Source: Gaiellasilicea sp033857955 (GTDB lineage Bacteria; Actinomycetota; Thermoleophilia; Gaiellales; Gaiellaceae). Taken from it: DNA of 64,000 bases. The stretch's first letter is position 1; each line of letters begins with the position of its first letter. Positions 40,711 through 49,756 of this stretch are shown piece after piece. The stretch is from the NCBI GenBank assembly GCA_033857955.1, contig JAWVCW010000029.1, positions 1 to 64,000 of the forward strand, read 5' to 3'. The notes beneath the pieces are model-generated. The model was not told where the DNA came from. It worked only from the letters and a program-made list of their open reading frames with translations, and ran no database searches. The position numbers were made by a program, and so were the translations under genes.

Positions 40711-41279
40711 GCGTCGGGGTGGTTGCGTGCGGAGCGCTCGCGCTCCACGTCCGCCGGCTCGCGCTCGACCGCGGCTGGGACGTCGAGATCCGCGCGCTGC
40801 CGCCGCAACTCCACAACCGCCCCGAGCGGATCGCCGCGGCCGTCGACTCGGAGCTGCGCTCGCTCGACTGTGACCGGCTCGCGGTCGCATACGCGGACTG
40901 CGGCACCTACGGCGCGCTCGACGAGGTGCTGCGCGAGCACGGTGCGAAGCGCCTCCAGGGAGACCACTGCTACGACGTGCTCGCCCGCGACGAGGTGCGC
41001 GAGGCGCTCGCCGAGCAGCCGGGCACGTACTTCCTGACCGACTTCCTCGTGAAGACCTTCGACTCGAGCGTCGCCCGGCCGCTGCGTCTCCCTGAGCTTC
41101 GCGACGCCTACTTCGCCAACTACACACGGGTGCTCTGGCTCGCCCAGGAGCCGACAGCGGAGCTCCTCGTTCAGGCCGAGCACGCCGCCGAGATCATGGG
41201 TCTGCGGCTCGAGATCCGCGAGGTCGGGACGGGTGGTCTGGAGCGTCAGCTCGAACAACTCGTAGGATCTCCGGACTGA
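40707..41279 (+). CDS. DUF1638-family protein
   Basis: 190 residues. VVACGALALHVRRLALDRGW, the LHNRPERIAAAVDSEL region and AVAYADCGTYGALDEVL mark DUF1638. The fold and role are uncharacterised, but the family recurs next to corrinoid-dependent methylamine or betaine methyltransferases, so an accessory role in this system is likely. TTG start at 40707 overlaps the RACE stop by 4 nt; its own stop shares one base with the next start (TGATG). Confidence 0.8.
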   Translation: MSVGVVACGALALHVRRLALDRGWDVEIRALPPQLHNRPERIAAAVDSELRSLDCDRLAVAYADCGTYGALDEVLREHGAKRLQGDHCYDVLARDEVREALAEQPGTYFLTDFLVKTFDSSVARPLRLPELRDAYFANYTRVLWLAQEPTAELLVQAEHAAEIMGLRLEIREVGTGGLERQLEQLVGSPD

Positions 41280-43795
41280 TGGCGGCCTTCCCCGAAAGCG
41301 CGAAGGCTGTCGTCGTCGGCGCCGGCATCGTCGGCAACAGCCTCGTTCACCACCTCGCGCGGCTCGGCTGGCGCGACCTCGTGCTGCTCGACAAGGGTGC
41401 GCTCCCGAACCCGGGCGGCTCGACCGGGCATGCGTCCAACTTCATCTTCCCGGTCGACCACTCGAAGGAGATGACCGCGCTCACGCGGGACTCGACGAAC
41501 CAGTACATCGATCTCGGCGTGCACACGGTCAGCGGCGGGATCGAGGTCGCGCGCAACCAGGAGCGGCTGGAGGAGTTCAACCGGCGCATGACGTCGTCGA
41601 TCTCGTGGGGCGAGCCGTCGGAGCTGCTGACGCCGGCGCAGGTGAAGGATCTCGTGCCGTACATCAACGAGGAGATCGTCGTCGGCGCCTTCTACACTCC
41701 GGGCGTCGGCGTCGTCGACTCCCTCCGCGCCGGCACGCTGATGCGCGAGGCTGCGCAATCGCTCGGCGCGCTGACGATCTCCGCGAGCACCGAGGTGACC
41801 GGGATCGACGTCGAGAACGGCCGCGTTCGGCGCGTGCACACCGACAAGGGCCCGATCGAGACGGAGTACGTCTTCGTCTGCTGCGGCGTCTGGAGCCCGC
41901 GGATCGCGACGATGGCCGGTGCGGCGATACCGCTCACGCCCGCCGTCCATCAGATGATCAGCGTCGGCCCGATCCCGCTCTTCGAGGAGACCCCGGGCGA
42001 GATCTTCTTCCCGATCGTGCGTGACGTCGACACGAACATGTACGAGCGTCAGAACGGCAGCGACATGGAGGTCGGGTCCTACGCGCACCGGTCGATCCTG
42101 ATGGACCCGGACGAGATTCCGTCGATCGAGGAGTCCGCCCTCTCTCCGACCGAGCTTCCCTTCACCTCCGAGGACTTCGACGTGCAGCTGGAGCAGGCGC
42201 TCGAGCTGATGCCCGAGATCCTCACCGTCGAAGGTGCCGGGATCCGCCACGCGATCAACGGCCTGCTCTCGCTGACCCCGGACGGGATGCCGATCCTCGG
42301 CGAGACGCCCGAGGTGAAGAATCTCTGGTCGGTGGCCGCAGTCTGGATCAAGGAAGGACCGGGAATCGCGCGCGCCGTCGCCGAGTGGGTCGTCGAGGGC
42401 GCCTCCGAGATCGACGTGCACGGCGCCGACATCGCCCGCTTCCACCCCGGCCAGCGCGAGCAGCGTCACGTCGACGCGCGCGCATCCGAGGGCTTCAACA
42501 AGACCTACGGGATCGTGCACCCCTCGGAGCAGTGGGAGAGCAACCGGAACGTTCGCGTCAGCCCGTTCCACCCGCGCGAGCAGGAGCTCGGCGCCGTCTT
42601 CTTCGAGACGGCCGGCTGGGAGCGCCCCTGGTGGTACGAGTCGAACGCAGCGTTGCTCGAGGAGTACGGCGACCGGGTGATGCCGCGCGAGGCCGAGTGG
42701 GAGTCGCGCTGGTGGTCGCCGATCGTGAACGCCGAGCACCTGGCGATGCGGGACCGGGTGGCGATGATCGACCTGACCGCCTTCCACATCCTCGACGTCA
42801 GCGGCCCCGGCGCGCTGGAGGCCCTCCAGCACATCGCGCTCGGCGAACTCGACGTCGAGCCGGGACGCGTCGTCTACACGCCGATCCTGGACCACAACGG
42901 CGGCTTCAAGGCGGACCTGACGATCATGCGGCTGGAGCCGGAGCTCTTCCGGATCGTCACCGGCGCAGCACACGGGATGGCGGACCGGAAGTGGTTCTCC
43001 GACCGGCTGCCGCAGGACGGCTCGGCGCAGCTCACGGACGTGACCGAGGACTGGTGCACGGTCGGCGTCTGGGGGCCGCGGGCACGCGACCTCGTCGCCT
43101 CGGTGACGAGCGACGACGTCTCGCACGCGGGCTTTCGCTTTGCGCGCTGCCGCGAAGTCGAGCTGGGAGGCGTGCGCGCGCTGGCCTCGCGGATCTCCTA
43201 CGTCGGCGAGCTCGGCTGGGAGATCTATGCGCCGATGGCGAACGGAGCTGCGCTCTGGGACGTCCTCTGGGAAGCCGGGCAGCCGCTCGGCGTGGTGCCG
43301 GCGGGCATCGGCGTGTACGGGACGACCGGGCGGATCGAGAAGGGCTACCGCGCCTACGGCGCCGAGCTCGAGTCCGAGTACAACGTCGCCGAGGCCGGGA
43401 TGACTCGCCCCAAGGTCAAGGAGCACGACTTCGTCGGCAAGGAGGCGTACCTGCGCCACAAGGAAGAGGAGCCGGCCGCGATCATGTCCACCTTGACCGT
43501 CGACGACCCGACCTCGTCGTCCGGCGTCAAGCGGTACATGCTCGGGCGCGAGCCGATCCTGACCCCCGACGGCGAGCGGATCGTCGACCGCAAGGGCCGC
43601 CCCTCGTACGTCACCTCCACCGGCTCCGGCCCGTCCGTCGGCAAGCACGTGCTGATGGCCTACCTGCCGCCAGAGCACGCGGTCGAGGGCAAGCAGCTGC
43701 TCGTCCAGTACATGGGCGAGCGCTACCCCGTGACGGTGGCCGTCGCCGGCTCGACGCCGCTCTTCGACCCGGAGAACACCAGAGTCAGGAGTTGA
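41279..43795 (+). CDS. Dimethylglycine/sarcosine dehydrogenase-like FAD enzyme with GcvT domain
   Basis: 838 residues. The N-terminal FAD-binding DAO domain has AVVVGAGIVGNSLVHHLARLG and GGSTGHASNF, where His51 is placed like the flavinylated His of DMGDH. LTPAVHQMISVGPIP and VWIKEGPGIARAVAEWVVEG close the domain near residue 375. The C-terminal half (about 440-830) is a GcvT-like folate-binding domain (SYVGELGWEIYAPMANG, GRIEKGYRAYGAEL). It oxidatively demethylates dimethylglycine or sarcosine, forming methylene-THF and passing electrons to ETF, whose genes follow directly. Confidence 0.9.
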   Translation: MAAFPESAKAVVVGAGIVGNSLVHHLARLGWRDLVLLDKGALPNPGGSTGHASNFIFPVDHSKEMTALTRDSTNQYIDLGVHTVSGGIEVARNQERLEEFNRRMTSSISWGEPSELLTPAQVKDLVPYINEEIVVGAFYTPGVGVVDSLRAGTLMREAAQSLGALTISASTEVTGIDVENGRVRRVHTDKGPIETEYVFVCCGVWSPRIATMAGAAIPLTPAVHQMISVGPIPLFEETPGEIFFPIVRDVDTNMYERQNGSDMEVGSYAHRSILMDPDEIPSIEESALSPTELPFTSEDFDVQLEQALELMPEILTVEGAGIRHAINGLLSLTPDGMPILGETPEVKNLWSVAAVWIKEGPGIARAVAEWVVEGASEIDVHGADIARFHPGQREQRHVDARASEGFNKTYGIVHPSEQWESNRNVRVSPFHPREQELGAVFFETAGWERPWWYESNAALLEEYGDRVMPREAEWESRWWSPIVNAEHLAMRDRVAMIDLTAFHILDVSGPGALEALQHIALGELDVEPGRVVYTPILDHNGGFKADLTIMRLEPELFRIVTGAAHGMADRKWFSDRLPQDGSAQLTDVTEDWCTVGVWGPRARDLVASVTSDDVSHAGFRFARCREVELGGVRALASRISYVGELGWEIYAPMANGAALWDVLWEAGQPLGVVPAGIGVYGTTGRIEKGYRAYGAELESEYNVAEAGMTRPKVKEHDFVGKEAYLRHKEEEPAAIMSTLTVDDPTSSSGVKRYMLGREPILTPDGERIVDRKGRPSYVTSTGSGPSVGKHVLMAYLPPEHAVEGKQLLVQYMGERYPVTVAVAGSTPLFDPENTRVRS

Positions 43796-43797
43796 CC

Positions 43798-44547
43798 CTG
43801 AACGTCGCCGTCTGCATCAAGCGCGTCCCGGAGACGGGCGCGCGGATCACGCTCACTGCGGACGAGCAGGAGATCGACACCAGCTACCTCGGCTTCACGA
43901 TCAGCCCGCACGAGGAGTGCGCGGTCGAGGAGGCGCTGCGGCTCGTCCAGCTGCACGGCGGCACGACGACCGCGGTGACGCTCGGACCGCCGGCCGCCGC
44001 CGAACAGCTGCGGAACGCCGTCGCGATGGGAGTCGAGTCGGCGCTGCTGCTCGTGACGGAGCGGAGCGACTGGGATCCGCAGGCGACCGCCGCCGCCCTG
44101 ACGGAGGCGCTGCGCGACGGCGGGCACGACCTCCTCCTCTTCGGCAACGAGTCGGCCGATTCTGGCGGCTATCAGGTCGGAATCCGCGTCGCGCACGCGC
44201 TCGGCCTTCCGTGCGTGACAGGGGTGAAGCACATCGAGATCGCCGACGGCACGGCGACCGTCCGTCGCGAGGAGGGAGGCGGCTGGGAGATCTTCGAGGT
44301 GACGCTGCCGGCGGTCCTGACCGTCAAGGAAGGCATCAACCTCCCGCGCTACGCGTCGCTCCCGGGCCGGCTGCGCGCGAAGAAGACCGAGATCGCACTG
44401 GTCGAGCCGGCGTGGCGCGAAGGCGATCTTCGCAAGCAGCGGCTCGTCGTCCCCGAGGAGCAGGGCTCGCACGTCGAGATGCTCGGGGATGGCCGTGCGG
44501 CCGCGCCACGCATCGTCGACGTGCTGAAGGAGCTCGGAGTCGCATGA
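43798..44547 (+). CDS. etfB: Electron transfer flavoprotein beta subunit
   Basis: 249 residues. Starting at CTG 43798 the protein begins MNVAVCIKRVPETGARI, exactly the EtfB N-terminus, with AGGAG (43787-43791) at a normal 6-nt spacing. The alternative TTG 43792 abuts the ribosome site and would add two residues. Later landmarks are ISPHEECAVEEALRL, GNESADSGGYQVG and the recognition-loop region ending LPGRLRAKKTEI. It accepts electrons from the upstream dehydrogenase as a heterodimer with EtfA. Confidence 0.92.
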   Translation: MNVAVCIKRVPETGARITLTADEQEIDTSYLGFTISPHEECAVEEALRLVQLHGGTTTAVTLGPPAAAEQLRNAVAMGVESALLLVTERSDWDPQATAAALTEALRDGGHDLLLFGNESADSGGYQVGIRVAHALGLPCVTGVKHIEIADGTATVRREEGGGWEIFEVTLPAVLTVKEGINLPRYASLPGRLRAKKTEIALVEPAWREGDLRKQRLVVPEEQGSHVEMLGDGRAAAPRIVDVLKELGVA

Positions 44548-45389
44548 TCCTCTGCCTCGTCGAGCCCGGACAGCTCTCGCGCGAGGCGCTTGCGTTCGCG
44601 CAGCGGCTCGGGCCGGTGCAGGCGTTCTCGATCGACGCGGGAGAGGCCTACGCTCCCGGCGCCTGGGCGACCGCGATCGTCCAGCTGATCGAGCAGCATT
44701 CGCCGGACGCTGTCGTCGCGGCGGCGAGCGACCGCGGCCAGGAGGCCATGGCACACGCAGCGGCGCGACTCGACCTGCCGCTCGCCGCGAACTGCGTCTC
44801 GGCCGAGCCGGGCGAGCCGTGGCGGGTCGTGCGCCAGCGCTGGGGCGGCAGCCTGCTCGAGGAGGCGACCCTCTCCGGCGCGGTGAAGCTCCTGACCGTC
44901 GCGCAGCACGTCGTCGGGGCCGCCGACCCGGTCCCGGTGGAGCCGTTCACGCCCGAGCTCTCGGAGGCCGACCTCGCCGTGCGGGTCGTCCGGCGTGAGG
45001 AGCCGCCGCCCGGCACCGTCTCCCTCACCGACGCCCGGGTCGTCGTCGGCGGCGGCCGTGGCGTGGGGAGCGCAGAGGGCTTCGAGCTCCTCGAGGAGCT
45101 CGCGGAGCTGCTCGGAGGCGCCGTCGGCGGCTCGCGTGTCGTGACGAACCTCGGCTGGCGCGCGCACGCCGACCAGGTCGGCCAGACCGGCGCCAGGATC
45201 GCCCCCGACCTCTACATCGCCTGCGGGATCAGCGGCGCGATCCAGCACATCGTCGGGTGCAAGGGAGCGAAGAAGATCCTCGCCATCAACAAGGACCCGC
45301 ATGCGCCGATGATCGCGCGCTCGGACTACGCGGTCGTGGGAGACCTGCACGAGGTCGTTGCAGCCGTGATCGAGGAGCTGCGGCGCTAG
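44544..45389 (+). CDS. etfA: Electron transfer flavoprotein alpha subunit
   Basis: 281 residues, somewhat shorter than the usual 310-320. The FAD domain is intact: VVGGGRGVGSAEGFELLEEL, NLGWRAHADQVGQTG, LYIACGISGAIQHIVG and ILAINKDPHAPMIARSDYAVVGD. The N-terminal domain is reduced. ATG 44544 overlaps etfB by 4 nt. Its final 4 nt overlap the convergent fhs gene. An ETF:quinone oxidoreductase is not in the window. Confidence 0.92.
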   Translation: MILCLVEPGQLSREALAFAQRLGPVQAFSIDAGEAYAPGAWATAIVQLIEQHSPDAVVAAASDRGQEAMAHAAARLDLPLAANCVSAEPGEPWRVVRQRWGGSLLEEATLSGAVKLLTVAQHVVGAADPVPVEPFTPELSEADLAVRVVRREEPPPGTVSLTDARVVVGGGRGVGSAEGFELLEELAELLGGAVGGSRVVTNLGWRAHADQVGQTGARIAPDLYIACGISGAIQHIVGCKGAKKILAINKDPHAPMIARSDYAVVGDLHEVVAAVIEELRR

Positions 45390-47053
45390 AAGAGTCCGAC
45401 CGTCTTGCCGTCCGCGTCGATGTCGACGTTGAACGCGGCCGGGTTCGCGCTCAGCCCCGGCATCGTCTGCATCGTCCCGCAGAGAGCGACGAGCCAGCCG
45501 GCGCCGGTGTAGGCCCGGACGTCGCGCACCGTCACCTCGAAGCCGGTCGGCGCATTCGTGAGCGCCGGGTCGTGTGAGAGCGAGAGATGCGTCTTGGCCA
45601 TGCAGATCGGCAGCCGGTCGAGGCCGCCGGCCGTGTACTGCTTGATCTTGTCCTTCGCGGTCTGGAGGAAGAGGACGCTGCCGGCGCCGTAGACGCGGGT
45701 CGCGATCGCCTCGATCTTCTCCGCGATCGGCGCCTCGATCGGGTAGGTGAACTCAAACGCGTTCGGATGCTCGGCGGCATCGACGACCGCCTCCGCCAAC
45801 GATGCGGCTCCCTCGCCCCCACGCTCGAAGGCCTCGTTCAACTCGGCTGCGTGCGCGCCCTGCTCCAATGCCAGCCGCCGAACGAGCGCGACCTCCTCGT
45901 CCGTGTCGCCCGGGAAGCGGTTGACCGCGACGACGGCACGCAAGCCGAACCCGGCCACGATCTCCAGATGCCGCCGCATGTTCTCCGCGCCCCGCTCGAT
46001 CGCCTCGAGGCCGCCGTCGGGGTCGCCGCCGTGGTGCTTGAGCGCCTTCGCCGTCGCAACCAGCACGACAGCGCTGGGACTGAGCCCGCCCGCGCGACAG
46101 ACGATGTTCAGGAACTTCTCCATCCCCATGTCCGCGCCGAAGCCGGACTCCGTCACCACGTAGTCGCCCAGCTTCAACGCGACCAGGTCGGCGACGAGCG
46201 AGTTGTTGCCGTGGGCGATGTTCGCGAACGGGCCGCAGTGGACGAGCGCCGGCTGCCCCTCGAGCGTCTGCACGAGATTCGGCTTCAGCGCGTCCTTGAG
46301 CAGCACGGCCATCGCACCCGCGGCCCTGAGCTGCTCGGCGAGCACGGGCTCTCCGTCGAAGGTGTACGCGACGGTGATCGCGCCGAGCCGCTCGCGCAGG
46401 TCGTGCAGATCGCGCGCGACGGCGACGATCGCCATCACCTCCGAGGCGGCCGTGATGTCGAAGCCGGACTGGCGCGGGTAGCCGTTGGCGCGCCCGCCGA
46501 GGCCGAGTGCGATGTCGCGGAGCGCGCGGTCGTTGATGTCCACGCAGCGGCGCCACCCGACCGAGAGCGGATCGATCCCGAGCTTGTTGCCGTGGAGGAT
46601 GTGCGCCTCGAGCATCGCGGCGAGCAGGTTGTTCGCGGCGCCGATCGCGTGGATGTCGCCTGTGAAGTGGAGGTTCAGATCCTCCATCGGCACGACCTGT
46701 GCGTAGCCGCCTCCCGCGGCTCCGCCCTTGATTCCGAAAACCGGCCCGAGCGAGGCCTCGCGCAGACAGAGCACGGGCTTCTTCCCGATGTGGCCGAGCC
46801 CCTGCGTGAGGGAGACGGAGGTGGTCGTCTTGCCCTCGCCCGCCTTCGTCGGCGTGATCGCCGTGACGCAGACGAGCTTCCCGTCCGTGGTCTCGCGGAG
46901 GCGCTCGAGGACGCCGAGGTCGATCTTCGCCTTCCTGCGACCGTACGGCTCGACCTCCTCCGGCATGAGGCCGGCCGCGGCCGCGATCTCCTCGATCGGC
47001 TGAGGTGTCGCGGCCTGCGCGATCTCGAGGCTGGAAGGCATCTGTGTGCGCAT
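45386..47053 (-). CDS. fhs: Formate-tetrahydrofolate ligase
   Basis: 555 residues, full length. The P-loop is TPTKAGEGKTTTSV (67-80), with REASLGPVFGIKGGAAGGGYAQV and NLHFTGDIHAIGAANNLLAA as further signatures. The enzyme interconverts formate, ATP and THF with 10-formyl-THF. In this context it may run toward formate plus ATP, ending the oxidation of betaine-derived methyl groups, with the cyclodeaminase/cyclohydrolase at 13.2 kb as a candidate partner. No FolD is visible in the window. Confidence 0.96.
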   Translation of the reverse strand: MRTQMPSSLEIAQAATPQPIEEIAAAAGLMPEEVEPYGRRKAKIDLGVLERLRETTDGKLVCVTAITPTKAGEGKTTTSVSLTQGLGHIGKKPVLCLREASLGPVFGIKGGAAGGGYAQVVPMEDLNLHFTGDIHAIGAANNLLAAMLEAHILHGNKLGIDPLSVGWRRCVDINDRALRDIALGLGGRANGYPRQSGFDITAASEVMAIVAVARDLHDLRERLGAITVAYTFDGEPVLAEQLRAAGAMAVLLKDALKPNLVQTLEGQPALVHCGPFANIAHGNNSLVADLVALKLGDYVVTESGFGADMGMEKFLNIVCRAGGLSPSAVVLVATAKALKHHGGDPDGGLEAIERGAENMRRHLEIVAGFGLRAVVAVNRFPGDTDEEVALVRRLALEQGAHAAELNEAFERGGEGAASLAEAVVDAAEHPNAFEFTYPIEAPIAEKIEAIATRVYGAGSVLFLQTAKDKIKQYTAGGLDRLPICMAKTHLSLSHDPALTNAPTGFEVTVRDVRAYTGAGWLVALCGTMQTMPGLSANPAAFNVDIDADGKTVGLF

Positions 47054-47063
47054 CGGGAGGATG

Positions 47064-48218
47064 CTAATGCCGTGCGACGGCGCCGACGTGCCGCTCGTAC
47101 GCGCCCGACTCCACGATCTCCGTGATCTGGGCGATCACGTACTCGAGCTCGGCGTCCGAGGTGAAGTAGTGCGGCCCGATCCTGATGCCCGCGCCGGGGC
47201 GGAAGTCGCAGAGGATCTGCCGCTCGGAGAGCTCCTTGTGCACCGCCGGGAACTCCTCCACGTGCACGGTGACCGTGCCGCCGCGGCGCTCGGGCTCGCG
47301 TGGGCTCGCGATCCCGAAGCCGGCCGCCTCGGCGAGCCTGATCAGGAGTTCGGTCTGGCGGAGCGAGCTCTCGCGGATCCGCTCGACGCCGATCTCCTCG
47401 ATCAGGTCGTAGCCGGCCGTGGCCGCGTAGAGCGCCGGCACATTCGGTGTGCCGGTGAGGAAGCGGGCCGCGCCGGGCGCGTAGCGCATCTCCTCCTCGA
47501 ACGCGAAGGGAGCCTCGTGCGCCTGCCAGCCCGTGAAGGCCGGCTCGAGCCGCTCGGCGAGGTCCGGGCGCACGTAGAGCCAGCCGTTGCCCGGGCCGCC
47601 GCAGAGCCACTTGACCGAGCCGCCGACGGCGAAGTCGACGCCGAGGGCGGTGACGTCGAGGGGGACGATTCCGGCCGACTGGTAGGCGTCGAGGATCACG
47701 TGGGCGCCGACCTCGTGGGCGCGGCGGACGATCTTCTCCACATCCTGGATCTCGCCGGACTTGAAGAGGACGTGGCTGATCGGGACGAGCAGCGTGCGCT
47801 CGTCGATCGCGGCCGCGATCTCCTCGTCGTCCTCGCAGACGACGACCTCGAGCTCGCGCTGCGCCTGGTAGAGGTAGCGGACAGAGGGGAAGTTGCCCCG
47901 CTCGTAGACGACGCGGTTCCGCTCCGGCGACGGCCTGAAGCACGAGAGGACGACGGCCTCGGCGATCGCGACGTTCTGGTGCATCACCGTCGAGCCCGCG
48001 GGGGCGCCCACGATCCGGCCGATCTGGTCGCCGACCGTCATCGGCATCTCCCACCACCCCTCACCCCAGGCCCGGATGCCACGCTCGCGCCAGGTGCGCG
48101 CGTACTCGGCGACCCGCGCCTCGGCCTTCGCCGGCATCGCCCCGAGCGAGTGGTTGATCAGATACGTCGTGTGCTCGAGGATCGGGAACTCCGAGCGATA
48201 TTCGAGCAACGGCCGCAC
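47064..48218 (-). CDS. PLP-dependent kynureninase-like / aminotransferase class V enzyme
   Basis: 384 residues. Fold-type I enzyme with YLINHSLGAMPAKA at the N-terminus, HVLFKSGEIQDVEKI, VILDAYQSAGIVPLDV, and the PLP-lysine region GGSVKWLCGGPGNGWLYVRP (Lys near residue 218). C-terminal GIRIGPHYFTSDAELEYVI is as in kynureninases. It begins 27 nt from the divergent STAS gene and lies 10 nt upstream of fhs on the same strand. Kynurenine hydrolysis is the closest guess; other class V activities are possible. Confidence 0.82.
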   Translation of the reverse strand: MRPLLEYRSEFPILEHTTYLINHSLGAMPAKAEARVAEYARTWRERGIRAWGEGWWEMPMTVGDQIGRIVGAPAGSTVMHQNVAIAEAVVLSCFRPSPERNRVVYERGNFPSVRYLYQAQRELEVVVCEDDEEIAAAIDERTLLVPISHVLFKSGEIQDVEKIVRRAHEVGAHVILDAYQSAGIVPLDVTALGVDFAVGGSVKWLCGGPGNGWLYVRPDLAERLEPAFTGWQAHEAPFAFEEEMRYAPGAARFLTGTPNVPALYAATAGYDLIEEIGVERIRESSLRQTELLIRLAEAAGFGIASPREPERRGGTVTVHVEEFPAVHKELSERQILCDFRPGAGIRIGPHYFTSDAELEYVIAQITEIVESGAYERHVGAVARH

Positions 48219-48245
48219 GGCCGCAGACTATGCTGCGCACGGGTC

Positions 48246-48617
48246 ATGGGCGAAGGGTCAAATCTGAATGAGCCGCCGGTGAAGGGCGTCGACCGCCGGA
48301 ACGGCGGCGCCGTTGTCGTCCACCTCGTCGGCGAGCTCGACCTCTACAACGCGCCCGAGGTCCGGACTGCGCTCCTCGAGCTCGCGGCGGAGCAGCCGGA
48401 GCGGCTCGTCATCGACCTCGCGGAGGTGGCCTTCGTCGACTCGACCGCGCTCGGCGTGCTGATCGAGGCGCGGACGAAGCTCGAGAACCGGCAATCGTTC
48501 CTCCTGGCTTCGCCGGGGTTGGAGACCCACCGCGCTCTGACGATCTCCGGCCTCGACCAGCACCTCACCGTGCACGACACGGTCGAGGCGGCGCTCGCAG
48601 CGACCCTCGAAGCCTGA
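48246..48617 (+). CDS. STAS-domain anti-sigma factor antagonist
   Basis: 123 residues. SpoIIAA/RsbV-like: VVHLVGELDLYNAPEVRTAL at the N-terminus, then the phosphorylation site VAFVDSTALGVLIEA with Ser66. Such proteins release a sigma factor from an RsbW-type anti-sigma kinase when dephosphorylated. No kinase or phosphatase is adjacent, so it works in trans. ATG 48246; a TATGCT box at 48229-48234 is a possible -10 that would give a leader of about 5 nt. Confidence 0.88.
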   Translation: MGEGSNLNEPPVKGVDRRNGGAVVVHLVGELDLYNAPEVRTALLELAAEQPERLVIDLAEVAFVDSTALGVLIEARTKLENRQSFLLASPGLETHRALTISGLDQHLTVHDTVEAALAATLEA

Positions 48618-48627
48618 ACCTCGAGGA

Positions 48628-49755
48628 CTACCCGGTGGCGAGCAGGCGTTCGAGCGTCGGCTCGAGCCCCAGAGAGTCGCGCAGCTCCTCGTAGGAGCGA
48701 CGCACCTTGGCGCCGGCGGGCTTGCCCATGACCGCGCGAATGAGGACGTTCTTCGCCGTGTGCTCGAGCGCGACGAACTCGACGAGCTGGGCGCGGTAGC
48801 CGGCGAGCTCCAGCAACTCGGCGCGGAGCGTGTCGGTGACGAGCGCCGCGAAGCGCTCCTTGGCGAGGCCGTGCCGGAGCAACGGCGCGAGGAGTTCGTT
48901 CTCGAGCTGGCGGTAAGCCTCCTTCTGGCAGCAGGGGACGGCGAGGATCGCATCGGCCTGCCAGCGCACCGCCTGCGCGAGCGCCTCGTCGGTCGCCGTG
49001 TCGCAGGCGTGCAGGCTGACCACGAGGTCGATCCGACCGGTGGCCTCGAAGCTCGCGATGTCGCCGCGCTCGAAGCGGAGCCCGACGGCGCCGGAGCGCT
49101 CCGCGAACGAGGCGCAAGCGGTGATCACGTCCTGCTTCAGATCGAGGCCGACGATCTCCACCTGGCGCCCGCGCAGCTCTGTCAGCAGGTGATGGATCGC
49201 GAAGGTGAGGTAGGACTTGCCGCAGCCGAAGTCGACGACGCGCAACGTCCCCTCGGGGCGCAGCGAGGGAACGACGTCGTCGACGAGCTCCAGGAAGCGG
49301 TTGACCTGGCGGAACTTGTCGTAGTGGCTCTTGCGCACCTTGCCGTCGGGAGTCATCACCCCGAGCTCGACGAGGAAGGGAACCGGTGTCCCCTCTTCGA
49401 GCAGGTACTGCTTCTTCCGGTCGTGCTCCCGTGGCGCGGCCTGCCGGGTCGGCGGCCGGCGGAGCACGGTCTCCCCCAGCACTTGCCAGTCCGCCTCCGC
49501 AGCCTGCAGCAGCCCCTGCCCGTAGTCGCCGAGAAGCGCTCCGAGCCGCTCGCGCGCGGCGTCCGGGGCAAGGTTCTCGTGGGTTGTCCGGTCGGGCAGA
49601 TGGGCGGTGAAGCGGTAGGCCGTCTCGCCCCGCAACTCCACGGGGTCGATTGTCGTCTTCGCCGGGACCTCGGTCGAGCGGGGCTTCGAGAGCACAGCTC
49701 GGTGCAGCCGGTCGCCCGCGAAGAGGTCGGTCAGGAGCTCGTCGAGCGCCGCCAA
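48628..49755 (-). CDS. SAM-dependent methyltransferase, METTL25/RRNAD1-like (Methyltransf_32)
   Basis: 375 residues. DHDRKKQYLLEEG-type central region, DKFRQVNRFLELVDDVV, then the SAM motif TLRVVDFGCGKSYLTFAIHHLL (VVDFGCGKSYLTF being the family hallmark), LDLKQDVITACASFA, VSLHACDTATDEALA and VPCCQKEAY. Family relatives modify rRNA in eukaryotes; the bacterial substrate is unknown. Its stop is 10 nt from the convergent STAS gene. Confidence 0.85.
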   Translation of the reverse strand: MAALDELLTDLFAGDRLHRAVLSKPRSTEVPAKTTIDPVELRGETAYRFTAHLPDRTTHENLAPDAARERLGALLGDYGQGLLQAAEADWQVLGETVLRRPPTRQAAPREHDRKKQYLLEEGTPVPFLVELGVMTPDGKVRKSHYDKFRQVNRFLELVDDVVPSLRPEGTLRVVDFGCGKSYLTFAIHHLLTELRGRQVEIVGLDLKQDVITACASFAERSGAVGLRFERGDIASFEATGRIDLVVSLHACDTATDEALAQAVRWQADAILAVPCCQKEAYRQLENELLAPLLRHGLAKERFAALVTDTLRAELLELAGYRAQLVEFVALEHTAKNVLIRAVMGKPAGAKVRRSYEELRDSLGLEPTLERLLATG

Positions 49756-49756
49756 C

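Noticed and set aside
41246..43678. 810-residue minus-strand open frame opposite the DMGDH-like gene
   Set aside because: No motif; a mirror of strong GC3 bias in the real gene.
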